Positions 18,207 through 27,343 of a stretch of DNA of 64,000 nucleotides are shown here, piece by piece. Position 1 is the stretch's first letter. Each line of letters starts with the position of its first letter. The stretch comes from Polynucleobacter meluiroseus (lineage in GTDB: Bacteria > Pseudomonadota > Gammaproteobacteria > Burkholderiales > Burkholderiaceae): the NCBI GenBank assembly GCA_945879115.1, contig CAMDUR010000002.1, positions 1 to 64,000 on the forward strand. Direction: 5' to 3'. The notes under the pieces were generated by a model that saw nothing but the letters and a program-made list of their open reading frames with translations, was not told the origin of the DNA and did no database searches. Position numbers and translations under genes: made by a program.

Positions 18207-19667
18207 ATGAAACAAATTAAACACTTTATCAATGGTGAATTTGTCATTGGTAGTGCCAACAAGTTTTTTGACAAGCGTTCACCGGTTGATAACACGGTCA
18301 TCGCGCAAATTGCTGAAGCTAGCCAAAGTGATGTCGATGCTGCAGTGAGAGCTGCTTATGAGGCATTAAATGGTGAATGGGGCGAGATGACCGTTGATCA
18401 ACGGGTTGAAATGTTATATGCCGTTGCCGATGAGATCACGCGTCGTTTTGAAGATTTTGTTGCGGCAGAGATGGCGGATACAGGTCAGCCCAATCATGTG
18501 ATGCGGCATGTCTTTATTCCACGAGGCGCTGCCAACTTTAAAGTCTTTGCTGATGTTGTAAAAAACGTTGCTTCTGAATCATTTACCATGTCTACCCCCG
18601 ATGGTCGTGGTGCAGTGAATTACGCTATCCGTAACCCTAAGGGTGTTGTTGGTGTGATTTCACCATGGAACGCACCATTCATGTTGATGACATGGAAGGT
18701 CGGTCCTGCATTGGCATGTGGTAATACTGTAGTCGTCAAACCTTCTGAAGAATCTCCAATGACGACAGCATTGTTAGGTGAAGTGATGAATGCAGTAGGC
18801 ATGCCTAAGGGGGTGTTCAACGTGGTGCATGGTTTCGGTCCTGATTCTGCAGGTGAGTTTTTAACGCACCACCCAATGGTGGATGCCATCACCTTTACAG
18901 GTGAAACACGCACGGGCACAGCCATTATGAAAGCAGCAGCAGAAGGTATGCGTGATATTTCATTTGAGTTAGGTGGTAAGAATGCAGGCGTTGTTTTTGC
19001 AGATGCTAACTTTGATGAAGCAGTTAACGGTATTTTCCGTTCTGCATTTTTAAATTCAGGACAGGTTTGCTTAGGCACTGAGCGCGTTTATGTTGAACGC
19101 CCAATTTTTGATAAATTTGTAGCTGCGCTTAAAGCTAAAGCGGAGGGTGTTAAATATGGCCGTCCAGAAGATCACGGTTCAGATTACGGTCCATTGATTT
19201 CTGCAGAACACAAACAAAAAGTGATGTCTTATTACAAGAAAGCTGTTGATGAGGGTGCGACTGTTGTAACAGGTGGCGGTGTACCTAATATGCCAGGCGA
19301 TTTAAAAGATGGCCATTGGATTGAGCCAACTATTTGGACAGGGCTGCCAGAAACAGCATCAGTGATACAGGAAGAAATCTTCGGACCATGCTGTCATATT
19401 CGTCCTTTTGATACAGATGAAGAAGTGATCAAATTAGCTAATGACACTAAATATGGTTTAGCAACCACCATTTGGACCACGAATTTAGCAAGAGCTCACA
19501 CAGTAGCTGCCAAAATTGATGTGGGTATTACTTGGGTGAATAGCTGGTTCTTGAGAGATTTAAGAACAGCTTTTGGTGGATCTAAACAATCAGGTATTGG
19601 TCGTGAAGGTGGCGTTCATTCACTGGAGTTCTACACGGAAACGCGCAATATTTGCATCAAGCTGTAA
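18207..19667 (+). CDS. dmpC: 2-hydroxymuconic semialdehyde dehydrogenase (copy 2)
   Basis: The 486-residue ALDH is a paralogue of the enzyme at 4729-6183, with the same reaction expected. It keeps SPWNAPFMLMTWKVGPALACGN, GETRTGTA, the catalytic Glu in FELGGKNAG and the catalytic Cys in NSGQVCLGTER. An AAAAGGA ribosome site precedes it. Differences from copy 1 are spread along the protein, so this is an old duplication, not a recent one. It might prefer a different ring-fission product, which cannot be told from sequence. Confidence 0.93.
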   Translation: MKQIKHFINGEFVIGSANKFFDKRSPVDNTVIAQIAEASQSDVDAAVRAAYEALNGEWGEMTVDQRVEMLYAVADEITRRFEDFVAAEMADTGQPNHVMRHVFIPRGAANFKVFADVVKNVASESFTMSTPDGRGAVNYAIRNPKGVVGVISPWNAPFMLMTWKVGPALACGNTVVVKPSEESPMTTALLGEVMNAVGMPKGVFNVVHGFGPDSAGEFLTHHPMVDAITFTGETRTGTAIMKAAAEGMRDISFELGGKNAGVVFADANFDEAVNGIFRSAFLNSGQVCLGTERVYVERPIFDKFVAALKAKAEGVKYGRPEDHGSDYGPLISAEHKQKVMSYYKKAVDEGATVVTGGGVPNMPGDLKDGHWIEPTIWTGLPETASVIQEEIFGPCCHIRPFDTDEEVIKLANDTKYGLATTIWTTNLARAHTVAAKIDVGITWVNSWFLRDLRTAFGGSKQSGIGREGGVHSLEFYTETRNICIKL

Positions 19668-19726
19668 TCAATTTTTAAACTGATGACAGATTAAGCGACT
19701 GAACAATTACTTTAGAAAGAATCAAG

Positions 19727-20530
19727 ATGGCTTTAGAGCTTACGATCAAAGAAGAAGACATTCGCTTGTTATGCGATCGCGTTGAAGGTGCCCAAGAGGG
19801 TGCTTATGCGATCCATAAATTAACTGATGATTATCCCAGCATGACTATTAATGATGGTTATGCGGTGCAAGCTGAATTGAGAAAACGCTATTTGGCTAAA
19901 GGTCATCAGTTGGCGGGCTGGAAAGCTGGCTTAACTTCTAAAGCCAAGATGGAGCAAATGGGTGTGCACGTTCCATCAATTGGTTTCTTAACCGACAGGA
20001 TGGCTCGCACAGAGAATGTTGGTATTAAAACATCTGAGATGGTTCATCCACGTGTTGAGTGTGAAGTGGCATTTGTGACGAAGAAAGATCTTCAAGGCCC
20101 TGATTGCACACTTCAAGATGTGTTGGATGCCACCGATTATGTTTTACCAGCTGTTGAAATTATTGATTCTAGATTTTCTGGATTTAAATTTGATTTAGCC
20201 AGTGTTGTTGCTGATAACGGTTCTTCTGCAAGATATGTAACAGGTCAAGTGAAGTTAAATCCTAAGGATCTTGATTTAAGTAAAGTTGGTGTGGTGATGA
20301 AGAAGAATGGTGAAGTTATTGCCTCTGGTGAGTCTTCTGCGGTTTTAGGTCACCCTGCAGAAGCGATTGCGATGTTGGTCAATATTCTGGCTGAGCAAGA
20401 TGAAATGTTGCCTGCTGGAAGTTTTGTGATGAGCGGTGGCATTACTGAGGCCATCCCAGTTAAAGCAGGCGATGCAATTACGGCGGAATTTCAAGTATTA
20501 GGACATGTTTCGATGACATTTGTCGCTTAA
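19727..20530 (+). CDS. dmpH: 4-oxalocrotonate decarboxylase (copy 2)
   Basis: The 267-residue protein resembles DmpH more than Dmp[46 protein letters not shown] and [12 protein letters not shown]. Expected metal ligands in E-x-E and E-I-I-D-S-R are kept. It lies between dmpC and dmpF of the second set, where a hydratase would normally also occur; none is present, so this decarboxylase would have to pair with the single DmpE encoded at 6221-7009. Function as decarboxylase is likely but a hydratase-like activity cannot be excluded. Confidence 0.88.
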   Translation: MALELTIKEEDIRLLCDRVEGAQEGAYAIHKLTDDYPSMTINDGYAVQAELRKRYLAKGHQLAGWKAGLTSKAKMEQMGVHVPSIGFLTDRMARTENVGIKTSEMVHPRVECEVAFVTKKDLQGPDCTLQDVLDATDYVLPAVEIIDSRFSGFKFDLASVVADNGSSARYVTGQVKLNPKDLDLSKVGVVMKKNGEVIASGESSAVLGHPAEAIAMLVNILAEQDEMLPAGSFVMSGGITEAIPVKAGDAITAEFQVLGHVSMTFVA

Positions 20531-20598
20531 GTGACATAAAACACGAGCAATTCAGGCTAAAGTTCCACTATATAGTTGGTCTACAAAGGATAAAGAAA

Positions 20599-21528
20599 AT
20601 GGCAAAGATTAAATGCGCTTTAATAGGATCTGGGAATATTGGTACAGATCTTATTTACAAGCTTAAACGCAGTGAGTTTTTAGAGCCAGTTTGGATGGTG
20701 GGTATTGACCCTGAATCTGAAGGTTTAGCAAGAGCTCGCGATATGGGTCTTAAGACAACAGCCGAAGGTGTCGATGGTTTATTGCCACACGTTTTGAGTG
20801 ATGGTATCCAGATTGCATTTGATGCGACTTCTGCATATGTGCATGCTGAAAATTCACGCAAGCTCAATGAGTTGGGTGTGTTGATGATTGACTTAACGCC
20901 TGCGGCGATTGGTCCTTTGTGTTGCCCAACAGTGAACTTAGAGCAGCATGCAGCCAGCGGTGAAATGAATGTGAACATGATTTCATGTGCGGGTCAGGCA
21001 ACGATTCCTATTGTGCATGCAGTGTCACGTGTGCAAGCTGTGCCATATGCAGAAATTGTGGCAAGTTTGGCATCTAAATCAATTGGTCCTGGAACGCGTG
21101 CCAACTTAGATGAATTCACTTACACAACATCTGATGCGGTGTGTAAGGTGGGCGGTTCAGTAAAAGGTAAAGCCTTGGCGATTATTAATCCAGCTGATCC
21201 TCCAATGATCATGCGTAATACGATTTATTGTTTAACAGAAGATGAACCAAAGAAAGATGAAATCAAAGCATCTATCTTGCGCATGATTGAAGAAGTTCAA
21301 AAATATGTGCCAGGTTATAAATTAGTCAATGGTCCTGTTTTTGACGGTAAAAAAGTATCTATCTTTATGGAAGTCGCTGGTTTGGGTGATTACTTGCCGA
21401 AGTACGCTGGCAACTTAGACATCATGACAGCGGCTGCGACAAGAACGGCTGAATTATTTGCTCAGAACATCATGTCTGGCAAAGTCACTTTAAGAGCAAT
21501 AAAACCAACACAAACAGTGGAGGCGTAA
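20599..21528 (+). CDS. dmpF: Acetaldehyde dehydrogenase, acylating (copy 2)
   Basis: This 309-residue paralogue of the protein at 7845-8741 has the same Rossmann start ([10 protein letters not shown]), catalytic Cys in [12 protein letters not shown] and [17 protein letters not shown] block, with a C-terminal extension of about ten residues ([11 protein letters not shown]). The GGAGG within the last codons serves as ribosome site for dmpG, which starts two bases after the stop, consistent with tight stoichiometry of the aldolase-dehydrogenase complex. Confidence 0.94.
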   Translation: MAKIKCALIGSGNIGTDLIYKLKRSEFLEPVWMVGIDPESEGLARARDMGLKTTAEGVDGLLPHVLSDGIQIAFDATSAYVHAENSRKLNELGVLMIDLTPAAIGPLCCPTVNLEQHAASGEMNVNMISCAGQATIPIVHAVSRVQAVPYAEIVASLASKSIGPGTRANLDEFTYTTSDAVCKVGGSVKGKALAIINPADPPMIMRNTIYCLTEDEPKKDEIKASILRMIEEVQKYVPGYKLVNGPVFDGKKVSIFMEVAGLGDYLPKYAGNLDIMTAAATRTAELFAQNIMSGKVTLRAIKPTQTVEA

Positions 21529-21530
21529 TC

Positions 21531-22586
21531 ATGTTTGATAACAATCACCTCAAAGGTAAAAAAGTCATTCTTCATGACATGTGTTTGCGTGATGGCATGC
21601 ATGCCAAGCGTGAGCAGATATCTGTAGATCAGATGGTAGAAGCTGCTACAGCCATGGATGATGCGGGCGTGCCATATATTCAGGTAACGCATGGCGCAGG
21701 CTTAGGTGGCAACTCTTTACAACATGGTTTTGCTTTGCATACCAATGAAGAGTACATCACTTCAGTGGCATCAAAAATGAAGAAAGCAAAAATATCAGTT
21801 TTGTTGATTCCTGGTTTAGGAACAATGAGAGAGTTACAGTCTGCTTATGATTGCGGCGCACGCAGCGTTCACATTGCGACGCACTGTACTGAAGCGGATA
21901 CATCTCCACAGCATATTGCTTATGCACGTAAGTTGGGGATGGATACAACTGGCTTTTTAATGATGGCCCACTTGAACACTGTAGAAGGTTTAGCGCAGCA
22001 AGGCAAGTTGATGGAGTCATACGGTGCTCAAACTGTTTACATCACCGATTCTGCTGGTTATATGTTGCCTAATGAAGTGAAGGCGCGGGTTCATGCTTTG
22101 CGTCAAGTGTTAAAGCCAGAAACTGAGATTGGTTTCCACGGTCATCATAATCTTGGTATGGGCATTGCTAATTCAATCGCAGCGATTGAAGAGGGAGCCA
22201 CACGTATCGACGGTTCGATTGCAGGTTTAGGTGCTGGCGCGGGTAATACACCATTAGAAGTGTTCGCTGCTGTATGTGAGCGCATGGGTATTGAAACGGG
22301 GTGTGATTTGTTCAAGTTAATGGATATTGCTGAAGAATTGATTACGCCAATGATGGATCATATGGTGCGCGTGGATCGCTCATCATTAACACTAGGTTTT
22401 GCAGGTGTTTACTCAACTTTCTTATTGCATGCTGAGCGCGCAAGTAAGCGTTTTGGTGTGCCAGCCAGAGATATTTTGGTGGAATTGGGTCGCAAGAAGA
22501 TGATTGGCGGTCAAGAAGATATGATTCTTGATACAGCGATGACCATGGCCAAAGAACGCGGTATTCAGTTTGAAGAATCAGTTTAA
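21531..22586 (+). CDS. dmpG: 4-hydroxy-2-oxovalerate aldolase (copy 2)
   Basis: This 351-residue aldolase is a paralogue of the protein at 8782-9813, with the catalytic [14 protein letters not shown] segment and metal-binding [11 protein letters not shown]. It forms pyruvate and acetaldehyde from 4-hydroxy-2-oxovalerate and is expected to channel the aldehyde to the adjoining DmpF. It starts two bases after dmpF and is followed by a strong terminator, ending the second lower-pathway set, which lacks dmpE, dmpI and dmpD. Confidence 0.94.
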   Translation: MFDNNHLKGKKVILHDMCLRDGMHAKREQISVDQMVEAATAMDDAGVPYIQVTHGAGLGGNSLQHGFALHTNEEYITSVASKMKKAKISVLLIPGLGTMRELQSAYDCGARSVHIATHCTEADTSPQHIAYARKLGMDTTGFLMMAHLNTVEGLAQQGKLMESYGAQTVYITDSAGYMLPNEVKARVHALRQVLKPETEIGFHGHHNLGMGIANSIAAIEEGATRIDGSIAGLGAGAGNTPLEVFAAVCERMGIETGCDLFKLMDIAEELITPMMDHMVRVDRSSLTLGFAGVYSTFLLHAERASKRFGVPARDILVELGRKKMIGGQEDMILDTAMTMAKERGIQFEESV

Positions 22587-22611
22587 TTAACAGAGTAATT
22601 TGTAAGTTCTT

Positions 22612-22640
22612 AAGGTGAGGTTAGAAATAACCTCACCTTT
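22612..22640 (+). terminator. Rho-independent terminator after second dmpG
   Basis: Arms AAGGTGAGGTTA (22612-22623) and TAACCTCACCTT (22628-22639) are perfectly complementary around a GAAA loop and are followed by T-rich sequence. It closes the gntR-dmpCHFG unit. Confidence 0.92.
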
Positions 22641-22708
22641 TTCATTTTTTAAGTCTTTTTTCTAAGTTTTAAATAATCAGTACTTTTATTAAGAATTGTC
22701 AATTAGTG

Positions 22709-22757
22709 AAAATACAATGTTATTTACATTGTATTTTTTTAAAATTAGCCCTAATAT
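22709..22757 (+). promoter_or_regulatory. Promoter with MarR-type palindrome before the SDR operon
   Basis: AAAATACAATGT (22709-22720) and ACATTGTATTTT (22726-22737) form a perfect 12-bp inverted repeat around TATTT. TTGTAT (22729-22734) and TAATAT (22752-22757), 17 bases apart, could be the -35 and -10 boxes; the palindrome covers the -35 box. The same arrangement, base for base over most of its length, occurs at 25867-25915. The MarR-like protein encoded at 25214-25756 is the natural candidate for binding. Confidence 0.72.
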
Positions 22758-22786
22758 TATCTTGTCAAAATAATTAATCCCTGTTG

Positions 22787-22806
22787 AACCCCCTTTTAAA
22801 GGGGTT
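22787..22806 (+). other. Leader hairpin before the SDR gene
   Basis: AACCCC (22787-22792) pairs with GGGGTT (22801-22806) around a C-TTTT-AAA loop that can also pair partly. It would lie in the transcript leader, downstream of the predicted -10, and is followed by TTAA rather than a long T run. It could be a weak attenuator or simply a structured leader. Confidence 0.35.
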
Positions 22807-22866
22807 TTAACGGTAGTAGGTCATGCATAACATCGATTGAAACAGCTTATCCATTATGGAGGACTT

Positions 22867-23658
22867 ATGTTTAAAGGTTTGAGTGGCAAACATGCAATTG
22901 TGACGGGTGGTTCAACCTTGATCGGCGCTGGCTTGGTAGAGGCTTTTGTAAAAGAAGGCGCAACAGTTACCATCGCTGATATTGATGCTGAGCGTGGACA
23001 GGCTATTGCGGATGCTTGCGGTAAGGATGCATGGTTTAGACAAACAGATATTTCTGATGATGGACAGTTAGAGGCATGTGTCGCTGAATCTGCTAAAAAA
23101 TTTGGGCGGATTGATTTTGTGGTGAATGCAGCTTGCGTATATGTCGATGATGGTATTAATGCATCTCGTAGTGATTGGTTAACTTCAATGAATGTGAATT
23201 TAATTAGTGCCGCCATGCTAGTGAAAGCTGCGTTGCCTTGGATGAAGAAATCAGGTGGTGGTGCGGTTGTCAACTTTACAAGTATTTCATCATCAGTTGC
23301 CCAAACCGGGCGCTGGCTATATCCAACCAGTAAAGCAGCACTAGCGCAATTAACTAGAAATATGGCAATGGATTTGGCACCAGATCATATTCGCGTCAAT
23401 AGTGTATCGCCAGGATGGACATGGTCGGCCATTATGAATCAATTATCGGGTGGGGATCGTGCCAAAACTGACAGAGTGGCTGCACCATTCCATATGTTGC
23501 GTCGTGTTGGTGATCCTGATGAAGTAGCTCAAGTCGTTTTGTTCTTGTGCTCTGATCACGCTAGTTTTGTCACTGGTGCTGATTATGCGGTTGATGGTGG
23601 TTACTCTGCTATGGGTCCTGAATCATATGAGCCAGCAATTCCTAAGTTAATGGCCTGA
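22867..23658 (+). CDS. Short-chain dehydrogenase/reductase (SDR)
   Basis: The 263-residue protein is a classical SDR: TGGSTLIGAGL nucleotide site near the N-terminus, NAAC in place of NNAG, catalytic Ser in FTSISSS and the catalytic pair in YPTSK, then VSPGWTWS. I choose the ATG at 22867 because TGGAGG (22857-22862) lies just before it; an upstream in-frame TTG at 22837 has no ribosome site. It is first in a unit with a flavin monooxygenase and a MarR regulator. A role in oxidising an alcohol to a ketone before monooxygenation is possible but unproved. Confidence 0.85.
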   Translation: MFKGLSGKHAIVTGGSTLIGAGLVEAFVKEGATVTIADIDAERGQAIADACGKDAWFRQTDISDDGQLEACVAESAKKFGRIDFVVNAACVYVDDGINASRSDWLTSMNVNLISAAMLVKAALPWMKKSGGGAVVNFTSISSSVAQTGRWLYPTSKAALAQLTRNMAMDLAPDHIRVNSVSPGWTWSAIMNQLSGGDRAKTDRVAAPFHMLRRVGDPDEVAQVVLFLCSDHASFVTGADYAVDGGYSAMGPESYEPAIPKLMA

Positions 23659-23687
23659 TCCTTCTAGGATTAAAAAATAAGACATCT

Positions 23688-25178
23688 ATGAAAATGAATA
23701 TTGCAATTATTGGTGCAGGATTTGGCGGATTAAGCGCAGCGAAAATCTTGAAAACATTTGGATATCAAGTCACTGTTTTTGATAAAGAGGCTGATGTAGG
23801 TGGTGTGTGGAGCGCTTCTCGTCGTTATCCGGGTTTAACAACTCAAAACGTTAAATCAACTTACTGTTTATCAGACTTTCCTTATCCGGATCATTACCCA
23901 GAGTGGCCAACTGGCCAACAAGTACAAGAATATTTGGAAGCTTACGCTAAGCACTTTAATTTAGTGCCAGCCTTAAAACTCAGCACAGAAGTGACTTCAG
24001 CAGATCTTGATGAAGATAAAAATATTTGGACGATTGTTACGCGTGATGTGAAAACAAATGCAACTAGTACACAGTATTTTGATTATTTAGTGATTTGTAA
24101 CGGCATTTACTCGAAACCCATGATTCCAGATTATCCCGGGGCTGAAGAATATGTTGCTGCAGGAGGTCGTCTTTGCCATACAAGTGAATTTACTAATTTG
24201 AATGATGCCAAAGATAAAGATGTTTTGGTGATTGGTTACGGAAAATCATCATGTGATGTAGCTCAAGCATTGGTTGGGACAGCCAAGAGTATGTCTGTTA
24301 TCGCGCGTCATCTCATGTGGAAAGTTCCTAAACTTTTGATGAACGTCCTAAATTACAAACATTTATTTTTGACGCGTGGTGGTGAGGGTTTATTTAAATA
24401 TATACGTGTCAAAGGTATAGAGAAGTTTTTACACGGCGTTGGGAAGCCAATTCGCAATGGCATGATGAATACAGTTCAATGGATTGTTACTAAACAATGC
24501 AAGTTACGTGAACTAGGCATGCATCCAGGTGGTTCACTAGAAACAATCGCAACCAGCAGTATTAGCTTGGTAACAGAAGGTTTTTATGAAAATATTGTTA
24601 ATGGCAAAATTCAGTTTAAGAAAACCAGCATTGAGCGCTTAGAGCTAGTTGATGGGAAGAAGATAGCGCATCTCAGCACTGGTGAAAAATTGAACGCTGA
24701 CATTATCATTTGCGGAACAGGTTGGATACAAAGCGTTCCTTTCTTAAATGAATCTTTACAACGAAGAATCACCAATGAAGAAGGTGATTTCCGTTTATAT
24801 CGCAATATCGTGCCTGTTGGAGTTCCAAGGCTAGCCTTTGTTGGATATAACTCTTCTTTCTTTAGTCAGCTTAACTGCGAAATTGCTGGTATGTGGTTGG
24901 CTGATTTATTAGGCGGTCAATTGGAATTACCAAGTCGTGATGCTCAAAATCAACAAATTACTGAGAAATTGGCTTGGATGAAAAAACGTACCGGTGGTAA
25001 ACATGCCAAAGGTACTAATATCGTGCCATTTTCGATCCATCAAATGGATGAGTTATTGATTGATATGAGTTTGCCTTTGTCGACCATGACTCGTTTAAAG
25101 CAATGGTTTAAGCCGGTTGATCCAGCTGATTTTATGTACGTTACAGATTGTTTAGTTAAGCGATATAAAATAATGTAA
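23688..25178 (+). CDS. FAD-dependent monooxygenase, FMO type
   Basis: The 496-residue flavoprotein has an N-terminal FAD-binding Rossmann motif GAGFGGLSAAKIL, an E/D-x-x-x-x-GGVW segment typical of flavin-containing monooxygenases, a H-T-S-E-F segment at the FMO fingerprint position, a second nucleotide site GYGKSSCDVA for NADPH and ICGTGW at the FMO FATGY-like position. Such enzymes hydroxylate N or S atoms or insert oxygen next to carbonyls. The substrate is unknown. It lies 29 bases after the SDR gene and 35 before the MarR gene. Confidence 0.82.
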   Translation: MKMNIAIIGAGFGGLSAAKILKTFGYQVTVFDKEADVGGVWSASRRYPGLTTQNVKSTYCLSDFPYPDHYPEWPTGQQVQEYLEAYAKHFNLVPALKLSTEVTSADLDEDKNIWTIVTRDVKTNATSTQYFDYLVICNGIYSKPMIPDYPGAEEYVAAGGRLCHTSEFTNLNDAKDKDVLVIGYGKSSCDVAQALVGTAKSMSVIARHLMWKVPKLLMNVLNYKHLFLTRGGEGLFKYIRVKGIEKFLHGVGKPIRNGMMNTVQWIVTKQCKLRELGMHPGGSLETIATSSISLVTEGFYENIVNGKIQFKKTSIERLELVDGKKIAHLSTGEKLNADIIICGTGWIQSVPFLNESLQRRITNEEGDFRLYRNIVPVGVPRLAFVGYNSSFFSQLNCEIAGMWLADLLGGQLELPSRDAQNQQITEKLAWMKKRTGGKHAKGTNIVPFSIHQMDELLIDMSLPLSTMTRLKQWFKPVDPADFMYVTDCLVKRYKIM

Positions 25179-25213
25179 TAATTTTTTTATAGGTATTTAA
25201 CTAGAGTGTGGAT

Positions 25214-25756
25214 ATGAAAAAACAAAAAATAGAGCTTAGTGAACCGACCGAATTAGATCATTGGCACCTTGCCCATACTGAGTCTGAGAGATTTTTGGCA
25301 GAGTTTGAGCATACTTTGATTTGTCTCGCACAAGCATTTGATCGCCATAATCTGATGGGTTTAGTCACTACTATTGGGGATAGTTCTTTTAATGGTCAGG
25401 ACAACGTCATTTTGCACATTATTGGTACTTTAGATCGCCCCAAGAGTCTTTCTGATATCAGTCGATTTATGAATCGTGATGATTTGGCGAATATTCAATA
25501 TAGCGTTCGAAAACTCTTAAAAACAGGATTGATTGAAAAAGCAAACGATAAATCTGCCCGCGGTACTAATTATCGTGTGTCGGCTGAGGGCAGAGTTGTG
25601 GTGGATGCTTTTGTGAAGTTGCGTCAGGAGTTGATTGTTGAGCCGATGAAAGAAATGGAGCAATTTAAAGAATCGGTAAAGGTTGCTACCAAAGTGATGG
25701 GGCTGTTTGTGGGGATGTATGACCAATCGGCAAGGGTTATGACAACGCGCGGCTAG
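25214..25756 (+). CDS. MarR-family winged-helix regulator
   Basis: The roughly 180-residue protein has a winged-helix core: an N-terminal helical part, SLSDISRFMNRDDLANIQYSVRKLLKTGLIEK (recognition region, split here by residue position about 75-107) and a wing with ARGTNYRVSAEG, then C-terminal dimerisation helices. This fits MarR-like regulators, although the family assignment is by architecture. I prefer ATG 25214 to GTG 25208. It closes the SDR-FMO unit and sits between two copies of one palindrome, at 22709 and 25867, so it probably regulates both units, including itself. Confidence 0.75.
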   Translation: MKKQKIELSEPTELDHWHLAHTESERFLAEFEHTLICLAQAFDRHNLMGLVTTIGDSSFNGQDNVILHIIGTLDRPKSLSDISRFMNRDDLANIQYSVRKLLKTGLIEKANDKSARGTNYRVSAEGRVVVDAFVKLRQELIVEPMKEMEQFKESVKVATKVMGLFVGMYDQSARVMTTRG

Positions 25757-25776
25757 ACCCGATTTTCCAAAATATC

Positions 25777-25812
25777 AAAAGGCTCGCTACTCACGTAACG
25801 AGCCTTTTTTAT
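25777..25812 (+). terminator. Rho-independent terminator after the MarR gene
   Basis: AAAAGGCTCGCTAC (25777-25790) pairs with GTAACGAGCCTTTT (25795-25808) with one mismatch, and a run of T follows. It separates the SDR-FMO-MarR unit from the next, which has its own copy of the promoter. Confidence 0.88.
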
Positions 25813-25866
25813 TGGCGCTTTAAATTACAAAAAATTTGAGTATTCAAGAATTTTTGTCAATAGGTG

Positions 25867-25915
25867 AAAATACAATGTAATTTACATTGTTTTTTCTAGA
25901 ACTTACACCTAATAT
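25867..25915 (+). promoter_or_regulatory. Second promoter with the shared MarR-type palindrome
   Basis: AAAATACAATGT (25867-25878) and ACATTGTTTTTT (25884-25895) form an inverted repeat around AATTT. TTGTTT (25887-25892), a 17-base spacer and TAATAT (25910-25915) give the same -35/-10 geometry as at 22709-22757. Upstream, TTGTCAAT is also shared. This promoter shows that translation of the next gene cannot start at the ATG at 25916. Confidence 0.72.
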
Positions 25916-25969
25916 ATGTATAGAGGGGTTTTTTTACCCAGAAATGCCTTTTTTACGGTGGGAGTGACA

Positions 25970-27289
25970 ATGAGTGTTCTAAGTAAAAGTGCCGTGCCAG
26001 TGATTGAAGTCAATACCTACACACGCGGAATATTAGGTCCTAGCAATGAGATGCTGGGCCCAGTCAAAAATGGCGGTGTGATTAAGGCGGGAACGCCCCC
26101 AGGTTGCTGGGGGCCGATGATTACACCTAAGTTTCAAGGTGGTCACGAAGTGTCGCAACCTGTAGCCGTCGAGGGTGCAGAGATTGGAGATGCGGTAGCG
26201 ATCAAGATTAAACATATGCGAGTCACTTCATTAGCAACATCTTCAGGTGTGATGGAGTTTGTTGACGGACGCTATGTTGGGGATCCGTTTGTAGCCAAGC
26301 TCTGTAATAGCTGTGGCACAGTCAGTCCTGCAAGTCACATTGAGGGTATTGGTGATGATGCTGTGCATTGCGATAACTGTGGTGCAGAAGTCAATGCATT
26401 TAAGTTTTCAAATGGTTATGTGATCGTTTTGGATGAGGTCAATCAAGTTTCTTTAACGGTTGATCAAGATGTTGCTAATCGTTTAGCAGAATCTCCAAAA
26501 TTACACGCCCTGATTCCAGCCAATTCTGAGCAACATTCCATTTTATCTTTGGCGCGTTCTGATATTTCGGGATTGGCTGCTCATATGCAACCATTTTTAG
26601 GAAATATCGGCACAACCCCCTCAAGAGACTTACCTGATTCACATAACGCAGGTGACTTTGGTTCGTTTCTGGTAGATGCTCCGCATAAATATGCGATGTC
26701 ACAAGAAGAATTAAATAAGCATAAAACAGATGGTCATATGGATACCAATTCTGTGCGCGAAGGTGCCATATTGATCTGTCCAGTGAAGGTGCCTGGCGCG
26801 GGTGTTTATATGGGGGATATGCATGCTCAGCAGGGTAACGGCGAAGTTGCCGGTCACGCTACAGATGTTTCAGGCGAAGTAGAGCTAGAAGTCAGCGTGA
26901 TTAAAAAATTAGAGTTGGACGGCCCTATTTTATTGCAGCGTTTAGATGATTTGCCACCCATGGCTAGACCCATGAATACAGAGCAGTTAAAGGCTGTGCA
27001 AGCTCTGGCAAAAAAATACGGACAGAAGCATGTTGAAGTCAATGCGCCCATTACTTTTATTGGTAGCGGTAGAACTTTGAATGAAGCAACTCATGTGGGC
27101 TTAGATCGTGCCGCAAAGATAACAGGTATTCCTCGTGATGAGATCTTAAATCGTGCAACTATTGCTGGGTCAATTGAGATCAGTCGTTTACCGGGTGTTG
27201 TTCGTGTGACCTTTATGTGCCCCATGTCAATTATTGATAAGTTAGGTATTGGTCAATTAGTTCGTGAGCAATATGGATTACCAAATTAA
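25970..27289 (+). CDS. Acetamidase/formamidase family (FmdA/AmdA) hydrolase
   Basis: The 439-residue protein belongs to the FmdA_AmdA family of amidases that hydrolyse small amides to acid and ammonia: FLGNIGTTPSR near the middle, GDMHAQQGNGEVAGHA and a C-terminal AGSIEISRLPGVVRVTF region. Unusually, residues about 112-137 contain two CxxC pairs (CNSCG and CDNCG), resembling a zinc ribbon inserted in the N-terminal half. The start at 25970 has a GGGAG site and lies downstream of the promoter; the in-frame ATG at 25916 touches the -10 box. It is the first gene of the Rieske-NCS1-amidase unit, which suggests release of ammonia or a carboxylate from an amide. Confidence 0.85.
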   Translation: MSVLSKSAVPVIEVNTYTRGILGPSNEMLGPVKNGGVIKAGTPPGCWGPMITPKFQGGHEVSQPVAVEGAEIGDAVAIKIKHMRVTSLATSSGVMEFVDGRYVGDPFVAKLCNSCGTVSPASHIEGIGDDAVHCDNCGAEVNAFKFSNGYVIVLDEVNQVSLTVDQDVANRLAESPKLHALIPANSEQHSILSLARSDISGLAAHMQPFLGNIGTTPSRDLPDSHNAGDFGSFLVDAPHKYAMSQEELNKHKTDGHMDTNSVREGAILICPVKVPGAGVYMGDMHAQQGNGEVAGHATDVSGEVELEVSVIKKLELDGPILLQRLDDLPPMARPMNTEQLKAVQALAKKYGQKHVEVNAPITFIGSGRTLNEATHVGLDRAAKITGIPRDEILNRATIAGSIEISRLPGVVRVTFMCPMSIIDKLGIGQLVREQYGLPN

Positions 27290-27343
27290 TAATATTTTTT
27301 AAAAATAGATTTTGAAGTAGTTTTTTTCGTTGAAAGGAAAATG

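Noticed and set aside
19727-20530. Second DmpE hydratase
   Set aside because: Conserved segments ([24 protein letters not shown]) match DmpH rather than DmpE, which has GVTSK and ALGSPVN.
25916-25969. Start of the acetamidase gene at ATG 25916
   Set aside because: This ATG touches the -10 box TAATAT (25910-25915), so it would not be transcribed; 25970 has a ribosome site.
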